A stretch of 64,000 nt of DNA from an uncultured Flavobacteriaceae bacterium (GCA_947500385.1 CANMSA010000015.1:62001-126000); one strand, 5' to 3'; counted from the stretch's first letter, positions 1 to 8,712 are shown. The notes: generated by a model not told the origin, from the letters alone. Translations and numbers: made by a program.

Positions 1-682
1 GATTTACGGTTAAGCTAGAGGCAATACTGGCAGTAAGTCCGGAAATAAACAAAAGTCCCGTAAACATTAACACCAAGGCCACTAATTTACCAAAACCGCT
101 TTTGGGACTTTTATCGCCATACCCAACCGTGGTCAAGGTAACGGCCGACCACCAAAGACCATCCCAGATTCCTTTCCATCCACCTCTAAAGTGTTCAGGA
201 TTCGCTTTTCGTTCAAAAGACCACCCAATCAAACCAAAAAGTAAAATAATTGCCATTAATACTAACAGTCCGCGTAAAAAGTTTACACTAAAAAAAGCAC
301 TAAGAAAGCGAAGCAATTTTTGAAAAGAAGATAACTCTGCCACCGCAATCGTAGCGTTTGAGGCATAAAAAGAATGCGTGAATTCCATTTCCTTACTACG
401 TTCGCTTGTAATGGTGAGCGGGTTAATACTTACATCAATGGCACCCGCTTTTAACGAATCGAGCATAGGGGTAAACGACATGGGTACCATCCGATACTTT
501 AAATCAAGGTCTTTGGCAACCCTTTTCCAAAGCCATATATTAATTCCTTCCAAGCCGGTGTTGTTCTGAACGATAAATGGCGGTGCCGTAGTATACCCTA
601 CAAGCAAGGTATCGTTTTCCGCTTGGGAAAATGACAATTGGGTAAGGAAGCATGTGGTGAAAAGAAAAATAAAGCGAATCAT
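1..682 (-). CDS. Glutamate-receptor-like potassium channel (GluR0 type), partial
   Basis: Open reading frame on the minus strand that starts with ATG at 682 and runs off the left edge. About 227 residues are visible. A signal peptide (residues 1-20, cleavage near SFSQ) is followed by the first lobe of a periplasmic solute-binding domain (residues about 25-115), a transmembrane helix (about 134-156), a pore loop with the potassium selectivity sequence TTVGYGD (about 184-190) and a second helix ending in SGLTASIASSLT, which resembles the SYTANLAAFLT signature of ionotropic glutamate receptors. This is the order seen in the cyanobacterial GluR0: binding lobe, helix, potassium pore, helix, second binding lobe. 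The second lobe would lie outside the window. Ligand unknown; an amino acid is likely from family knowledge. Confidence 0.85.
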   Translation of the reverse strand, partial: MIRFIFLFTTCFLTQLSFSQAENDTLLVGYTTAPPFIVQNNTGLEGINIWLWKRVAKDLDLKYRMVPMSFTPMLDSLKAGAIDVSINPLTITSERSKEMEFTHSFYASNATIAVAELSSFQKLLRFLSAFFSVNFLRGLLVLMAIILLFGLIGWSFERKANPEHFRGGWKGIWDGLWWSAVTLTTVGYGDKSPKSGFGKLVALVLMFTGLLFISGLTASIASSLTVN

Positions 683-818
683 ATACAATGGGTTGGTAGA
701 TGTCTTAAATATACAATATTTCAAAGGCAGTAAAATCGCATTACCAGCGAAGGGGTATCAAAAATCTTTTCTACATTCACCAATGAAAACAAATCATAAA
801 AGTGTTGAAAACGAGTGT

Positions 819-1244
819 ATGACTATCAAAATACTTACGAAACCGGAGTTGACCACTCCCCTGCAAGAAGAAATACAAAAACTATTTTTACAACTAAGCA
901 CCACGATTGAACAGCTGCCCTTGGAAACTATTTTTGAACGAAACGAAGGTCTGGTTTTCGTTTATTGCAGTATAGAAGGTAGGGTTGTAGGTATGGCTAC
1001 TATGGCCCTTTATTCCGTGATTTCCGGAGCCAAGGGAATGATAGAGGATGTGGTGGTTGACGAGGCATGTCGAGGAAAGGGTATCGGACGAAAAATGATG
1101 GAGGCCTTACTGACGGAAGGGGAAAGTCGAAAACTCAACGAAATCTTACTTTTTAGCGGCCATCATCGAAAGGCGGCGATCAACCTCTATCAAAGTCTAG
1201 GTTTTCAACTTAAACAAAGTGGTATCTACAATCTTCGATTGTAA
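819..1244 (+). CDS. GNAT-family N-acetyltransferase
   Basis: A 141-residue acetyltransferase. The acetyl-CoA binding motif A is visible as VVDEACRGKGIGRKMM (Q/RxxGxG/A in the form RGKGIG), followed by a typical C-terminal strand-helix with NLYQSLGF. The open frame extends upstream to 654, but that part overlaps the divergent channel gene, so I take the ATG at 819; the ATG at 783 would add 12 residues and is also possible. Length is standard for a single GNAT domain. The acceptor substrate cannot be told from sequence. It converges with the S24 repressor gene 12 bp downstream. Confidence 0.85.
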   Translation: MTIKILTKPELTTPLQEEIQKLFLQLSTTIEQLPLETIFERNEGLVFVYCSIEGRVVGMATMALYSVISGAKGMIEDVVVDEACRGKGIGRKMMEALLTEGESRKLNEILLFSGHHRKAAINLYQSLGFQLKQSGIYNLRL

Positions 1245-1256
1245 CTTTAAACCCTG

Positions 1257-2021
1257 CTATACTTTCTTTACATGTTTAAATTGACTTTTCAATTCGTCCA
1301 TTGATTCTTGTAATTGTCGTAACAAGCCCTTATCGGTCGTGGCGTCTAGGCCGAAGGTAATTTTGCTATTCACTTCCCATAGTTCTTGGATCTGAAAAGG
1401 CTTTATTTCATAGGGGGGATAGTTCTCGTTCAAGGAGATGAGGGATACATTGTTTGAATTGGGTCGGCGCTCAATTTTTTTTACCAACACGGCATCTTCC
1501 AACACGACCACATACATTTTGTTGGCATTTACGGCATCTATATGCTCTACCGCCCGTGCCAAAACCCAGTCGCCTGGCTTCAAGTTTGGATACATGCTAT
1601 CCCCTTCCACTTGAAATCCCCTATAGGTTGCATTTCGAAACTCGGGTATAGGAAGATCAAATGCGGGCAATTGACGGTACCAACTGGTATCTTGTATGTT
1701 CTGGGGGTACCCGGCCGCAGCCTTTACATTGACCAGCACCATATTTTCATTATCTGATGAATCTACGGTAACTACTTTAGGAATGACACTCACATTTGAT
1801 GGCTGCAAATATTTTTCTTCACTCTCCCCAAACAGCCATAAAGGGTTTACTTTAAACTGTTTCAGTAACTCCGCCACTACCTTTCCTGAAAGTTTTGTGC
1901 GGCCACGTTCAATATCGGCCGTCGTACTTGAGATGCCCAAAAGCTTGGCGAATTCTGCTTGCGTATGGCCTAAATCCCTTCTTAAATCAATAAAGCGTTT
2001 GAGTGTTAATTCGTTTTCCAT
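1257..2021 (-). CDS. LexA-like XRE/S24-family autoregulated repressor
   Basis: A 254-residue protein with an N-terminal XRE-type helix-turn-helix (residues about 5-65) and a C-terminal S24 peptidase domain. The self-cleavage parts are in place: an Ala-Gly pair in KAAAGYP (about A103-G104), the nucleophile serine in EGDSMYP (about S142) and the general-base lysine in VLVKKIE (about K181). A longer start at 2051 is possible, but a TTTG / TAnnTTTG promoter read on this strand lies at 2049-2078, so the ATG at 2021 is preferred. By family knowledge such repressors bind dyad operators and inactivate themselves after RecA-type signals. Three matching dyads lie between this gene and the divergent repair genes, suggesting control of both. 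Confidence 0.85.
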   Translation of the reverse strand: MENELTLKRFIDLRRDLGHTQAEFAKLLGISSTTADIERGRTKLSGKVVAELLKQFKVNPLWLFGESEEKYLQPSNVSVIPKVVTVDSSDNENMVLVNVKAAAGYPQNIQDTSWYRQLPAFDLPIPEFRNATYRGFQVEGDSMYPNLKPGDWVLARAVEHIDAVNANKMYVVVLEDAVLVKKIERRPNSNNVSLISLNENYPPYEIKPFQIQELWEVNSKITFGLDATTDKGLLRQLQESMDELKSQFKHVKKV

Positions 2022-2048
2022 CGTGTCTATTCTTATATCGAAACCATT

Positions 2049-2078
2049 CAAATATACGAATTATGGATTATTTCCAAA
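2049..2078 (-). promoter_or_regulatory. Promoter of the S24 repressor gene
   Basis: On the minus strand a -33 TTTG (plus-strand CAAA at 2075-2078) and a -7 TATATTTG (plus-strand CAAATATA at 2049-2056) are separated by 18 bp, a good match to the Bacteroidota consensus. The -33 box overlaps the first operator dyad, which would give autorepression. Transcription would begin near 2043, downstream of the ATG at 2051, which decides the start codon at 2021. Confidence 0.6.
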
Positions 2079-2117
2079 TATTTTTATGGATTATTTCCAT
2101 AATTAGGAATTATTCCA
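2064..2117. promoter_or_regulatory. Triple dyad operator array (TGGA-N5-TCCA)
   Basis: Three dyads share the form (T/A)GGA-N5-TCCA: 2064-2076, 2087-2099 and 2105-2117, with centres 23 and 18 bp apart. The middle one extends to a 19-bp dyad with perfect 7-bp arms (TTATGGA/TCCATAA, 2084-2102). The first overlaps the repressor -33 box and the third abuts the -7 box of the radical SAM gene. The arrangement is what a repressor controlling both divergent genes would need. Binding by the S24 protein is an inference. Confidence 0.65.
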
Positions 2118-2125
2118 TATTTTTG
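2118..2125 (+). promoter_or_regulatory. -7 box of the radical SAM repair operon
   Basis: TATTTTTG matches TAnnTTTG and lies 19 bp before the ATG at 2145, directly after the third operator dyad. No clear TTTG -33 box is seen at the expected distance. Confidence 0.5.
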
Positions 2126-2144
2126 GATTCATTACAGAAACGCT

Positions 2145-3407
2145 ATGTCTTTTGAACGAGTAAGGGAAAAGTTGAACATTCTGGCCGATGCAGCCAAATA
2201 TGATGTGTCTTGTGCTAGTAGCGGCAGCACACGGACCAACAAGAACAAAGGATTGGGAAATAGCACCGGCATGGGTATTTGCCATAGTTATGCGGAAGAT
2301 GGGCGTTGCATTTCTCTTTTGAAGATATTATTGACCAATCATTGCATTTTTGATTGCGCTTACTGTGTTACCAGAAAGAGCAACGATATAAAAAGAGCGG
2401 CTTTTAAAATTCAGGAAGTCGTAGACCTCACAATCAACTTTTACCGTCGTAATTATATTGAAGGGCTTTTTTTAAGTTCGGGCATTTTCAAAAATGCGGA
2501 TTATACCATGGAACGGTTGGTCTCTGTTGCCAAGAAATTACGACTGGAGGAAAATTTTAATGGATACATTCACTTGAAATCCATTCCTGGTGCCAGTGAT
2601 GAGTTAATGTATGAGGCCGGGCTCTATGCGGACAGGCTATCCGTAAATATTGAAATCCCCACGGTGTCCGGCCTTAAATTGCTTGCACCCGATAAGAAAC
2701 ATGAAGATTTTACCAAACCCATGCGAAAGGTAAAGAACGAGATCCTCCGGTACCGTTCGGAAAAAAAACACCTCAAAAACACGCCTATCTATGCGCCTGC
2801 CGGGCAAAGTACTCAAATGATTATCGGAGCTACGGGAGAGTCCGATAAAGATATTATGTATTCGGCCACGCATTATTACCGTACCTATCGCATGAAACGG
2901 GTGTATTATTCAGGGTACGTACCCGTAGCTGAAGACAGCCGCTTGCCAGTAATTGGGTCACAGGTACCGATGCTGCGAGAAAATCGGTTATACCAAACCG
3001 ATTGGTTGCTTCGGTTTTACGGTTTTGATGTACGCGAAATCTTGAACAATGACTATCCCAACTTGGATATTGATATAGACCCCAAGTTGAGTTGGGCCTT
3101 GCGAAACATGCACCTTTTCCCCATAGATATCAATACAGCCGATAAACGCCTTTTGGCGCGTATTCCCGGAATAGGTATGCAATCGGTCAACCGTATTTTG
3201 AAAGCGCGGCAGTATCGAAAATTAAACTGGGAACATTTAAAAAGAATGGGCGTTGCACTGAATAGGGCCCACTATTTCATGATCTGCAGTTCTCGATATT
3301 GGCAACAAAAAGATTTAGACCCTGCAACCATTAAGGGGCTCATATTGCAAAATTCGAAAGGAAAGTTTCGAAATAAGTACAGTTCACAATTATGTTTATT
3401 CAATTAG
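2145..3407 (+). CDS. Putative DNA modification/repair radical SAM protein (TIGR03916 type)
   Basis: A 420-residue radical SAM enzyme. The 4Fe-4S site CX3CX2C is visible as CIFDCAYC (C67, C71, C74), within a long conserved N-terminal region rich in glycine and polar residues (GMGICHSYAEDGRC). The C terminus has a helix-hairpin-helix, residues about 325-350 with IPGIGMQSVNRIL, a non-specific DNA-binding motif. This combination matches the family described as linked to uracil-DNA-glycosylase-like proteins. The actual reaction is unknown. The next gene is its usual partner and follows at once; both appear to be under the S24 repressor, which suggests damage-inducible expression. Confidence 0.85.
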   Translation: MSFERVREKLNILADAAKYDVSCASSGSTRTNKNKGLGNSTGMGICHSYAEDGRCISLLKILLTNHCIFDCAYCVTRKSNDIKRAAFKIQEVVDLTINFYRRNYIEGLFLSSGIFKNADYTMERLVSVAKKLRLEENFNGYIHLKSIPGASDELMYEAGLYADRLSVNIEIPTVSGLKLLAPDKKHEDFTKPMRKVKNEILRYRSEKKHLKNTPIYAPAGQSTQMIIGATGESDKDIMYSATHYYRTYRMKRVYYSGYVPVAEDSRLPVIGSQVPMLRENRLYQTDWLLRFYGFDVREILNNDYPNLDIDIDPKLSWALRNMHLFPIDINTADKRLLARIPGIGMQSVNRILKARQYRKLNWEHLKRMGVALNRAHYFMICSSRYWQQKDLDPATIKGLILQNSKGKFRNKYSSQLCLFN

Positions 3408-3409
3408 GT

Positions 3410-4186
3410 ATGGAAACAGCTAAAATTTTAATCTATGACGGAAGTTTTAATGGTTTTTTGACGACCGTTTTCAAGGCATTTGAAGAGAAATTGCCCATTT
3501 CGGATATCCAAAGTAATGGGCTATGCCAAAACGGACTCTTTTCTGAAACCGAAACGGTATTTACGCAGATGGATAAGGCGAAAAGGGTGTGGAACGGTAT
3601 TCAAGCCAAAAGCAACACGGCCATTAAAAATGTCTACTTCGCCTATCTAAGTGGTCAAAAGGGTATCGAATTGATTCTATATCGCTATATTAAAAAATTG
3701 TTTGGCCAAGCAGGAATTGCGGTCAACGATTTCTCCGATACATTGATTTTAAAAATTAGTCAATTGGCCGATAACGTGCGACGTGAAAAACATCGTATGG
3801 AAGCTTTTGTGCGTTTTCAACAAACCCAGGACGGTATCTATTTTGCGAATATTGAGCCTGATTTTGACGTATTACCCCTTATTTCCAAACATTTTCGTTC
3901 TCGTTATGCCGATCAAGAATGGATCATTTACGACGTGAAGCGTAAATATGGTCTGCACTATAATTTGGAATCGGTTGAAATCATTTCCCTAGATCTGAAG
4001 GAGGTTTATAGCAACAGTATGTTGAAAAAAGATGTTTTTTCGAGCACTGAATATGCCTACCAACACTTGTGGAACGATTATTTTAAGAGTACCAATATCA
4101 AATCCCGTATCAATCCCAAATTACATACACAACACGTTCCAAAACGGTATTGGAAATACCTTTCGGAGAAGAAACAGGCCGTTTGA
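3410..4186 (+). CDS. Probable DNA metabolism protein, TIGR03915/DUF4130 type
   Basis: A 258-residue protein that begins with ILIYDGSFNGFLTTVF and ends with HVPKRYWKYL, both characteristic of the TIGR03915 family whose C-terminal part is DUF4130. The family is almost always encoded beside the radical SAM protein seen here and is thought to act with it in DNA repair; no reaction is known. The ATG at 3410 is 2 bp after the upstream stop; an ATG at 3392 overlapping that gene would add six residues. The gene converges with the nucleoside hydrolase gene with only one base between the stops. Confidence 0.8.
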   Translation: METAKILIYDGSFNGFLTTVFKAFEEKLPISDIQSNGLCQNGLFSETETVFTQMDKAKRVWNGIQAKSNTAIKNVYFAYLSGQKGIELILYRYIKKLFGQAGIAVNDFSDTLILKISQLADNVRREKHRMEAFVRFQQTQDGIYFANIEPDFDVLPLISKHFRSRYADQEWIIYDVKRKYGLHYNLESVEIISLDLKEVYSNSMLKKDVFSSTEYAYQHLWNDYFKSTNIKSRINPKLHTQHVPKRYWKYLSEKKQAV

Positions 4187-4187
4187 T

Positions 4188-5099
4188 CTATGGTCGTTTA
4201 TAAGAAACTATTTTCTGATAAAAGTCTTTACGCATTTGGTCCGCATCAAAATCCTTGTAGTAGTACACGGTTCTATTGCCGTTGTCTTTGGAAGTAATGA
4301 TCGGGACTTCCTCTGCCCATTCGCTATTGATGACCGCATCTATAATGGTCAAATCCCAAATAGTACGACTGTTTCGTCCCCCATCAATATGATCATCCCA
4401 TACTTTCAATAAATAATCGCCTAGAAAATGACCGTTCAAATTTGCATAGGTCTCGTCATAAACGAATGTCATTTTGGAAGCAACGTTTACCGGCATTATA
4501 TGCATCTCTACCGCTGAAAATAACAAGTGATGCACAGCGTACTGGTCCATCGCACAATTGAAATCGTTTTTTAAGAGCACTCCTTTTTCAAAATCATAGG
4601 TACTTCCCAACCAGTACAGGCGAAGGTGCTCCGAAATAGCAGGTTTGATAAAGACGGCCGAAGCAACATTTGTTAGCGCCCCCAAAGCAATCACGGTCAG
4701 CTTTTCTCCTTTCTTTAAGGCCTCTACTTGTTCTATAATTTCATAGGCAGCTGCTGAATGTTGCGCGCGATCGCCCCAATCAAACATTCTAGCGGCCCCG
4801 CCTTTAAATGTTGGTATTGAAATATTCATCATTCCTAACAGATAGGCATTTAAACGGTAACTGTCTTCCATGGTACTGGGGGTTGACCAATGCGCGGTCT
4901 GCCATTGGGTCGCATTCAAAGCAGTTACTTCAATACTAGGTTCCATTAAAATGCGTGCAAGCGCAAAACTATCGTCCACTTCGTTGGCCGTATCCGCATC
5001 TAAAAGCACCTTGGTTTTTTCCTGCGCAAATACCATTTGCAGGCCGCAAAACATAATTAGAAGCGCTCGTTTTAAGCTATTGCTGTTTACACTTTTCAT
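4188..5099 (-). CDS. Secreted nucleoside hydrolase-like protein
   Basis: A 303-residue protein with an N-terminal signal peptide (residues 1-25, ending FAQ). The mature part opens with VLLDADTANEVDDSFAL, which corresponds to the calcium-binding aspartate cluster of inosine-uridine-type nucleoside hydrolases, in the variant form DxDxxNExDD. Further family features are the VIALGALTNVA segment and a late DLTIIDAV motif that supplies the last calcium-ligand aspartate. The family cleaves the N-glycosidic bond of ribonucleosides. The signal peptide puts it in the periplasm or outside, suggesting nucleoside scavenging. Substrate not determinable. Confidence 0.8.
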   Translation of the reverse strand: MKSVNSNSLKRALLIMFCGLQMVFAQEKTKVLLDADTANEVDDSFALARILMEPSIEVTALNATQWQTAHWSTPSTMEDSYRLNAYLLGMMNISIPTFKGGAARMFDWGDRAQHSAAAYEIIEQVEALKKGEKLTVIALGALTNVASAVFIKPAISEHLRLYWLGSTYDFEKGVLLKNDFNCAMDQYAVHHLLFSAVEMHIMPVNVASKMTFVYDETYANLNGHFLGDYLLKVWDDHIDGGRNSRTIWDLTIIDAVINSEWAEEVPIITSKDNGNRTVYYYKDFDADQMRKDFYQKIVSYKRP

Positions 5100-5113
5100 T
5101 CTTTTATCTCTTA

Positions 5114-5641
5114 TTATTTGGTTCGTTCACCCACAAACTGGTCTCCTTGACTTTTGAAGAGTACATTAAAGGTCGTTAGGCTTCCATAAATACGGGTAAT
5201 ATATTGTTGTAAATCTACTTTCTCCTGATCATCAAGGTTTTTACTCGCATTGATTTTTTGTTCCATTACCCGAATTCGATCTCGAACCATTACTATTTTA
5301 TGAAAAAAAGTATTGATTGGAATCTCCTTTTTCGATAAATTAAGGTCCCCTGGAGCCAAAATCAGACTTCCCCCTTTCCATTTGTCCGCAATTGGTATTA
5401 GTGTACTGGCATCACTCCATCGTCTTAAAATTGAAATCAATGACTGTTCTACTTCTGAAAAACTGATGGTATCCACTTCGTCTTCCACGGCTTCGATAAT
5501 GTCAAAACCACTATCCAATTCAATGGTTTCCAAGCCGTTTTCCATAAAAGTCACCCAATAATGCTTTGAAGTTACGTTTGTGACGACCCCTTTTCCAAAT
5601 TCATTGTGTTCTATTCTGGAACCGATTCCTAATAATTGCAT
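5114..5641 (-). CDS. Unknown protein with a UvrD-tail-like (Tudor-type) N-terminal domain
   Basis: A 175-residue protein I cannot assign to a named family. Residues about 4-50 read GSRIEHNEFGKGVVTNV and resemble the C-terminal domain of UvrD/PcrA helicases, which in this same window reads GSLVNHTRFGRGKVL (gene at 36412). That domain is known to be Tudor-like and to touch RNA polymerase in other bacteria. The rest is mostly helical, with a likely coiled segment at about 120-165. It is divergent from uvrA with about 120 bp between the starts, so a link to nucleotide excision repair is possible but inferred only from similarity and position. Confidence 0.6.
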   Translation of the reverse strand: MQLLGIGSRIEHNEFGKGVVTNVTSKHYWVTFMENGLETIELDSGFDIIEAVEDEVDTISFSEVEQSLISILRRWSDASTLIPIADKWKGGSLILAPGDLNLSKKEIPINTFFHKIVMVRDRIRVMEQKINASKNLDDQEKVDLQQYITRIYGSLTTFNVLFKSQGDQFVGERTK

Positions 5642-5737
5642 AAAGTTAATTTTTATTTCCTGCCACTAATTTAAATGGAAGCCCGCAATTAACAAAGATA
5701 TAAGTGGACTTCATTTAATTTTTACCCCTCAAAATCG

Positions 5738-5745
5738 TACCTTCG
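5738..5745 (+). promoter_or_regulatory. Candidate -7 box of uvrA
   Basis: TACCTTCG matches TAnnTTTG at seven of eight positions and lies 16 bp before the uvrA ATG. A T-rich stretch replaces a clear -33 box. Confidence 0.35.
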
Positions 5746-5761
5746 CCACTTTGCTTAAAAA

Positions 5762-8590
5762 ATGATTGACTACGAAGAAAACATTGAGGTAAAGGGCGCT
5801 AGGGTACACAACTTAAAAGATATTGATGTTACCATTCCAAGGGAAAAATTGGTTGTCATTACCGGACTTTCGGGAAGTGGTAAATCTTCTTTGGCCTTTG
5901 ATACGATTTATGCAGAAGGGCAAAGAAGGTATATCGAGACTTTCTCAGCTTACGCCAGACAATTTTTGGGAGGAATGGAACGTCCTGATGTGGATAAAAT
6001 AGATGGCTTATCACCCGTAATCGCCATCGAGCAGAAGACTACTTCGAAGTCCCCGCGTTCTACCGTTGGCACCATTACCGAAATTTATGATTTTCTTCGT
6101 TTACTTTTCGCCCGGGCAGGAGACGCCTATAGTTATAATACGGGCGAGAAAATGGTCAGTTATAGCGATGCTCAAATAAAGGAGTTGATCATTGAATCGT
6201 ATCAAGGAAAAAAAATTAATGTACTGGCACCGGTCATTAAATCCAGAAAAGGGCATTACAGGGAGCTTTTTGAACAAATTGCCAAACAAGGTTTTGTAAA
6301 AGTACGTGTAGATGGGGAAATCTTGGATATTACCAAGGGAATGAAGGTGGATCGCTACAAGACACATGACATTGAAATCGTTATTGACCGCCTAAAGGTT
6401 TCTACAACCGATGACTTGGACAAACGTCTTACAGAAACCATTAATACGGCCATGTACAGCGGTAACAACGTATTAATGATTTTGGAAGAGGGCGAAACCG
6501 TTCCGCGTTATTTTAGCAGGGATCTCATGTGTCCCAGTACAGGTATTTCGTATCCCTCACCGGAGCCCAACACTTTTTCTTTCAACTCTCCCAAGGGTAT
6601 GTGCCCTAAATGCAATGGCCTAGGTCATGTATATGAGGTAAATGAATTGAAAATTTTCCCTAATAAAAAACTTTCTATAAAAGGGGGCGGAATCGCACCG
6701 CTCGGGGAATACAAAAAATCGTGGGCTTTCAAACAAATTGAAACGATCGCCCAACGCTATGGGTTTGAATTAACCGATCCCATTGAAAAAGTACCGGAAG
6801 CAGCTTTGGAAGTGTTGTTGAGAGGCGGGCATGAAACATTTGAAGTAAATTCTAAGACATTAGGCGTAAAGCGCAGTTATAAAATAGATTATGAGGGCAT
6901 ATCGAACTTTATTACGAACCAGTTTGAGCAAGCCGAATCTACTTCTATTAAAAGGTGGGCCAAAGAGTATATGGACCGTATTGTTTGTCCAAACTGTGAA
7001 GGTTCACGGCTACGAAAAGAATCACTGAATTTTAAAATAAGCGAAAAGAACATTGCGGAACTTGCGCATATGGATATTGCCGATTTGTCGGAATTTTTTA
7101 GTGGTTTGGAACGAACACTGAAAGGTAATCAATTTAAGATTGCCTCGGAAATTATCAAGGAAATTCGTACCCGGATTCTTTTTTTACTAGATGTGGGTCT
7201 CGATTATCTTTCCCTTAATCGAAGTTCAAAGTCACTTTCTGGGGGTGAGGCGCAGCGCATTCGGTTGGCTACGCAAATAGGCTCACAACTTGTCGGCGTG
7301 CTCTATATACTTGACGAACCCAGTATTGGATTACACCAACGCGATAATGATCGCTTGATTAAATCACTCGAATCCCTTAGGGATATTGGCAACTCTGTTA
7401 TCGTAGTGGAACATGACCGGGATATGATAGAACGCGCCGACCATGTTATTGACATTGGCCCGAAGGCAGGACGTCATGGTGGAGAGATTATTTCCGAAGG
7501 GAGTCCGGAAGGCCTAAAGAAGCATCAGACGCTCACGGCTGATTACATTACCGGCGTAAAGCAAATCGAAGTCCCCAAAAAACGACGCACTGGCAATGGA
7601 AAAAAGATTACGCTTTCCGGTTGTACCGGGAATAATCTGAAAAACATCTCGGTAGATTTTCCTTTGGGACAGATGATCGGGGTGACCGGTGTTTCGGGAA
7701 GTGGTAAGTCTACATTGATCAATGAGACGCTCTACCCTATTATGAATGCCCATTATTTCAATGGAGTCAAAAAGCCAATGCCCTATAAAAAAATTAAAGG
7801 GCTCGAACATATTGACAAGGTCATAGATATAAACCAATCTCCTATTGGTCGAACACCGCGTTCCAATCCAGCTACTTATACAGGGGTTTTCAGCGAAATA
7901 CGAAGCCTCTTTACCAAAACCCAAGAAGCTTCCATTCGCGGATATAAACCGGGTAGGTTCAGTTTCAATGTGAAGGGGGGCAGGTGCGAAACCTGTCAAG
8001 GTGGCGGACTGCGGGTGATTGAAATGAATTTTTTACCGGACGTGTATGTAGAATGTGAAACGTGCCATGGAAAGCGTTTCAACCGTGAAACACTAGAGAT
8101 TCGTTACAAAGGAAAATCTATTGCAGATGTACTTGAAATGACCATCAACGAAGCGGTCTCTTTTTTTGAAAATATTCCCAAAATTCATCGAAAACTAAAA
8201 ACCATTCAAGATGTAGGGTTGGGCTATATTTCATTAGGACAGCAATCGACCACACTTTCGGGCGGGGAAGCACAACGAATAAAGCTGGCTACAGAACTTT
8301 CAAAAAGGGATACCGGTAATACTTTTTATATCTTGGATGAACCCACAACGGGACTTCATTTTGAAGATATTCGTGTTTTAATGGAAGTTTTGAACAGATT
8401 AGTAGACAAAGGAAACACGATTCTGGTCATTGAGCATAATATGGATGTCATTAAAATGGTCGATTATATTATCGATATCGGATATGAAGGAGGTCGTGGA
8501 GGCGGCATGGTTGTTGCGAAAGGAATTCCCGAGGTTGTAGCAAAAGACAAAAAAAGTTATACCGCGAAATTTTTGAAAAGGGAATTATAG
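5762..8590 (+). CDS. uvrA: Excinuclease ABC subunit UvrA
   Basis: A 942-residue protein of normal UvrA1 length. Two ABC ATPase modules are present: Walker A GLSGSGKS at about residue 35 and GVSGSGKS at about 643, each followed by an LSGGEAQRI signature (about 492 and 832) and an ILDEP Walker B. Zinc-binding CxxC pairs are seen near residue 279 (CPKCNGLG), near 395-415 and near 741-765 (CETCQGGG, CETCHGKR). UvrA dimers recognise helix-distorting DNA lesions and load UvrB in nucleotide excision repair. It is transcribed divergently from a small gene with a UvrD-tail-like domain. Confidence 0.97.
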   Translation: MIDYEENIEVKGARVHNLKDIDVTIPREKLVVITGLSGSGKSSLAFDTIYAEGQRRYIETFSAYARQFLGGMERPDVDKIDGLSPVIAIEQKTTSKSPRSTVGTITEIYDFLRLLFARAGDAYSYNTGEKMVSYSDAQIKELIIESYQGKKINVLAPVIKSRKGHYRELFEQIAKQGFVKVRVDGEILDITKGMKVDRYKTHDIEIVIDRLKVSTTDDLDKRLTETINTAMYSGNNVLMILEEGETVPRYFSRDLMCPSTGISYPSPEPNTFSFNSPKGMCPKCNGLGHVYEVNELKIFPNKKLSIKGGGIAPLGEYKKSWAFKQIETIAQRYGFELTDPIEKVPEAALEVLLRGGHETFEVNSKTLGVKRSYKIDYEGISNFITNQFEQAESTSIKRWAKEYMDRIVCPNCEGSRLRKESLNFKISEKNIAELAHMDIADLSEFFSGLERTLKGNQFKIASEIIKEIRTRILFLLDVGLDYLSLNRSSKSLSGGEAQRIRLATQIGSQLVGVLYILDEPSIGLHQRDNDRLIKSLESLRDIGNSVIVVEHDRDMIERADHVIDIGPKAGRHGGEIISEGSPEGLKKHQTLTADYITGVKQIEVPKKRRTGNGKKITLSGCTGNNLKNISVDFPLGQMIGVTGVSGSGKSTLINETLYPIMNAHYFNGVKKPMPYKKIKGLEHIDKVIDINQSPIGRTPRSNPATYTGVFSEIRSLFTKTQEASIRGYKPGRFSFNVKGGRCETCQGGGLRVIEMNFLPDVYVECETCHGKRFNRETLEIRYKGKSIADVLEMTINEAVSFFENIPKIHRKLKTIQDVGLGYISLGQQSTTLSGGEAQRIKLATELSKRDTGNTFYILDEPTTGLHFEDIRVLMEVLNRLVDKGNTILVIEHNMDVIKMVDYIIDIGYEGGRGGGMVVAKGIPEVVAKDKKSYTAKFLKREL

Positions 8591-8712
8591 CATTGACAAA
8601 AGTAAGTCGTTTTGGAGCCATAACGTCTTTAAAGGATAACAAAATAGTATTTACAACAACGGCTGCATTTTGACTGTCGAACACATAATATTCATTTAAT
8701 AACACTTTTAAA

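Noticed and set aside
654-818. N-terminal extension of the acetyltransferase gene
   Set aside because: It overlaps the start of the divergent channel gene, matches no GNAT sequence and has two later ATG codons in a better position.
2022-2051. Longer start of the S24 repressor (ATG at 2051)
   Set aside because: The likely -7 box covers 2049-2056, so the codon would be upstream of the transcript start.
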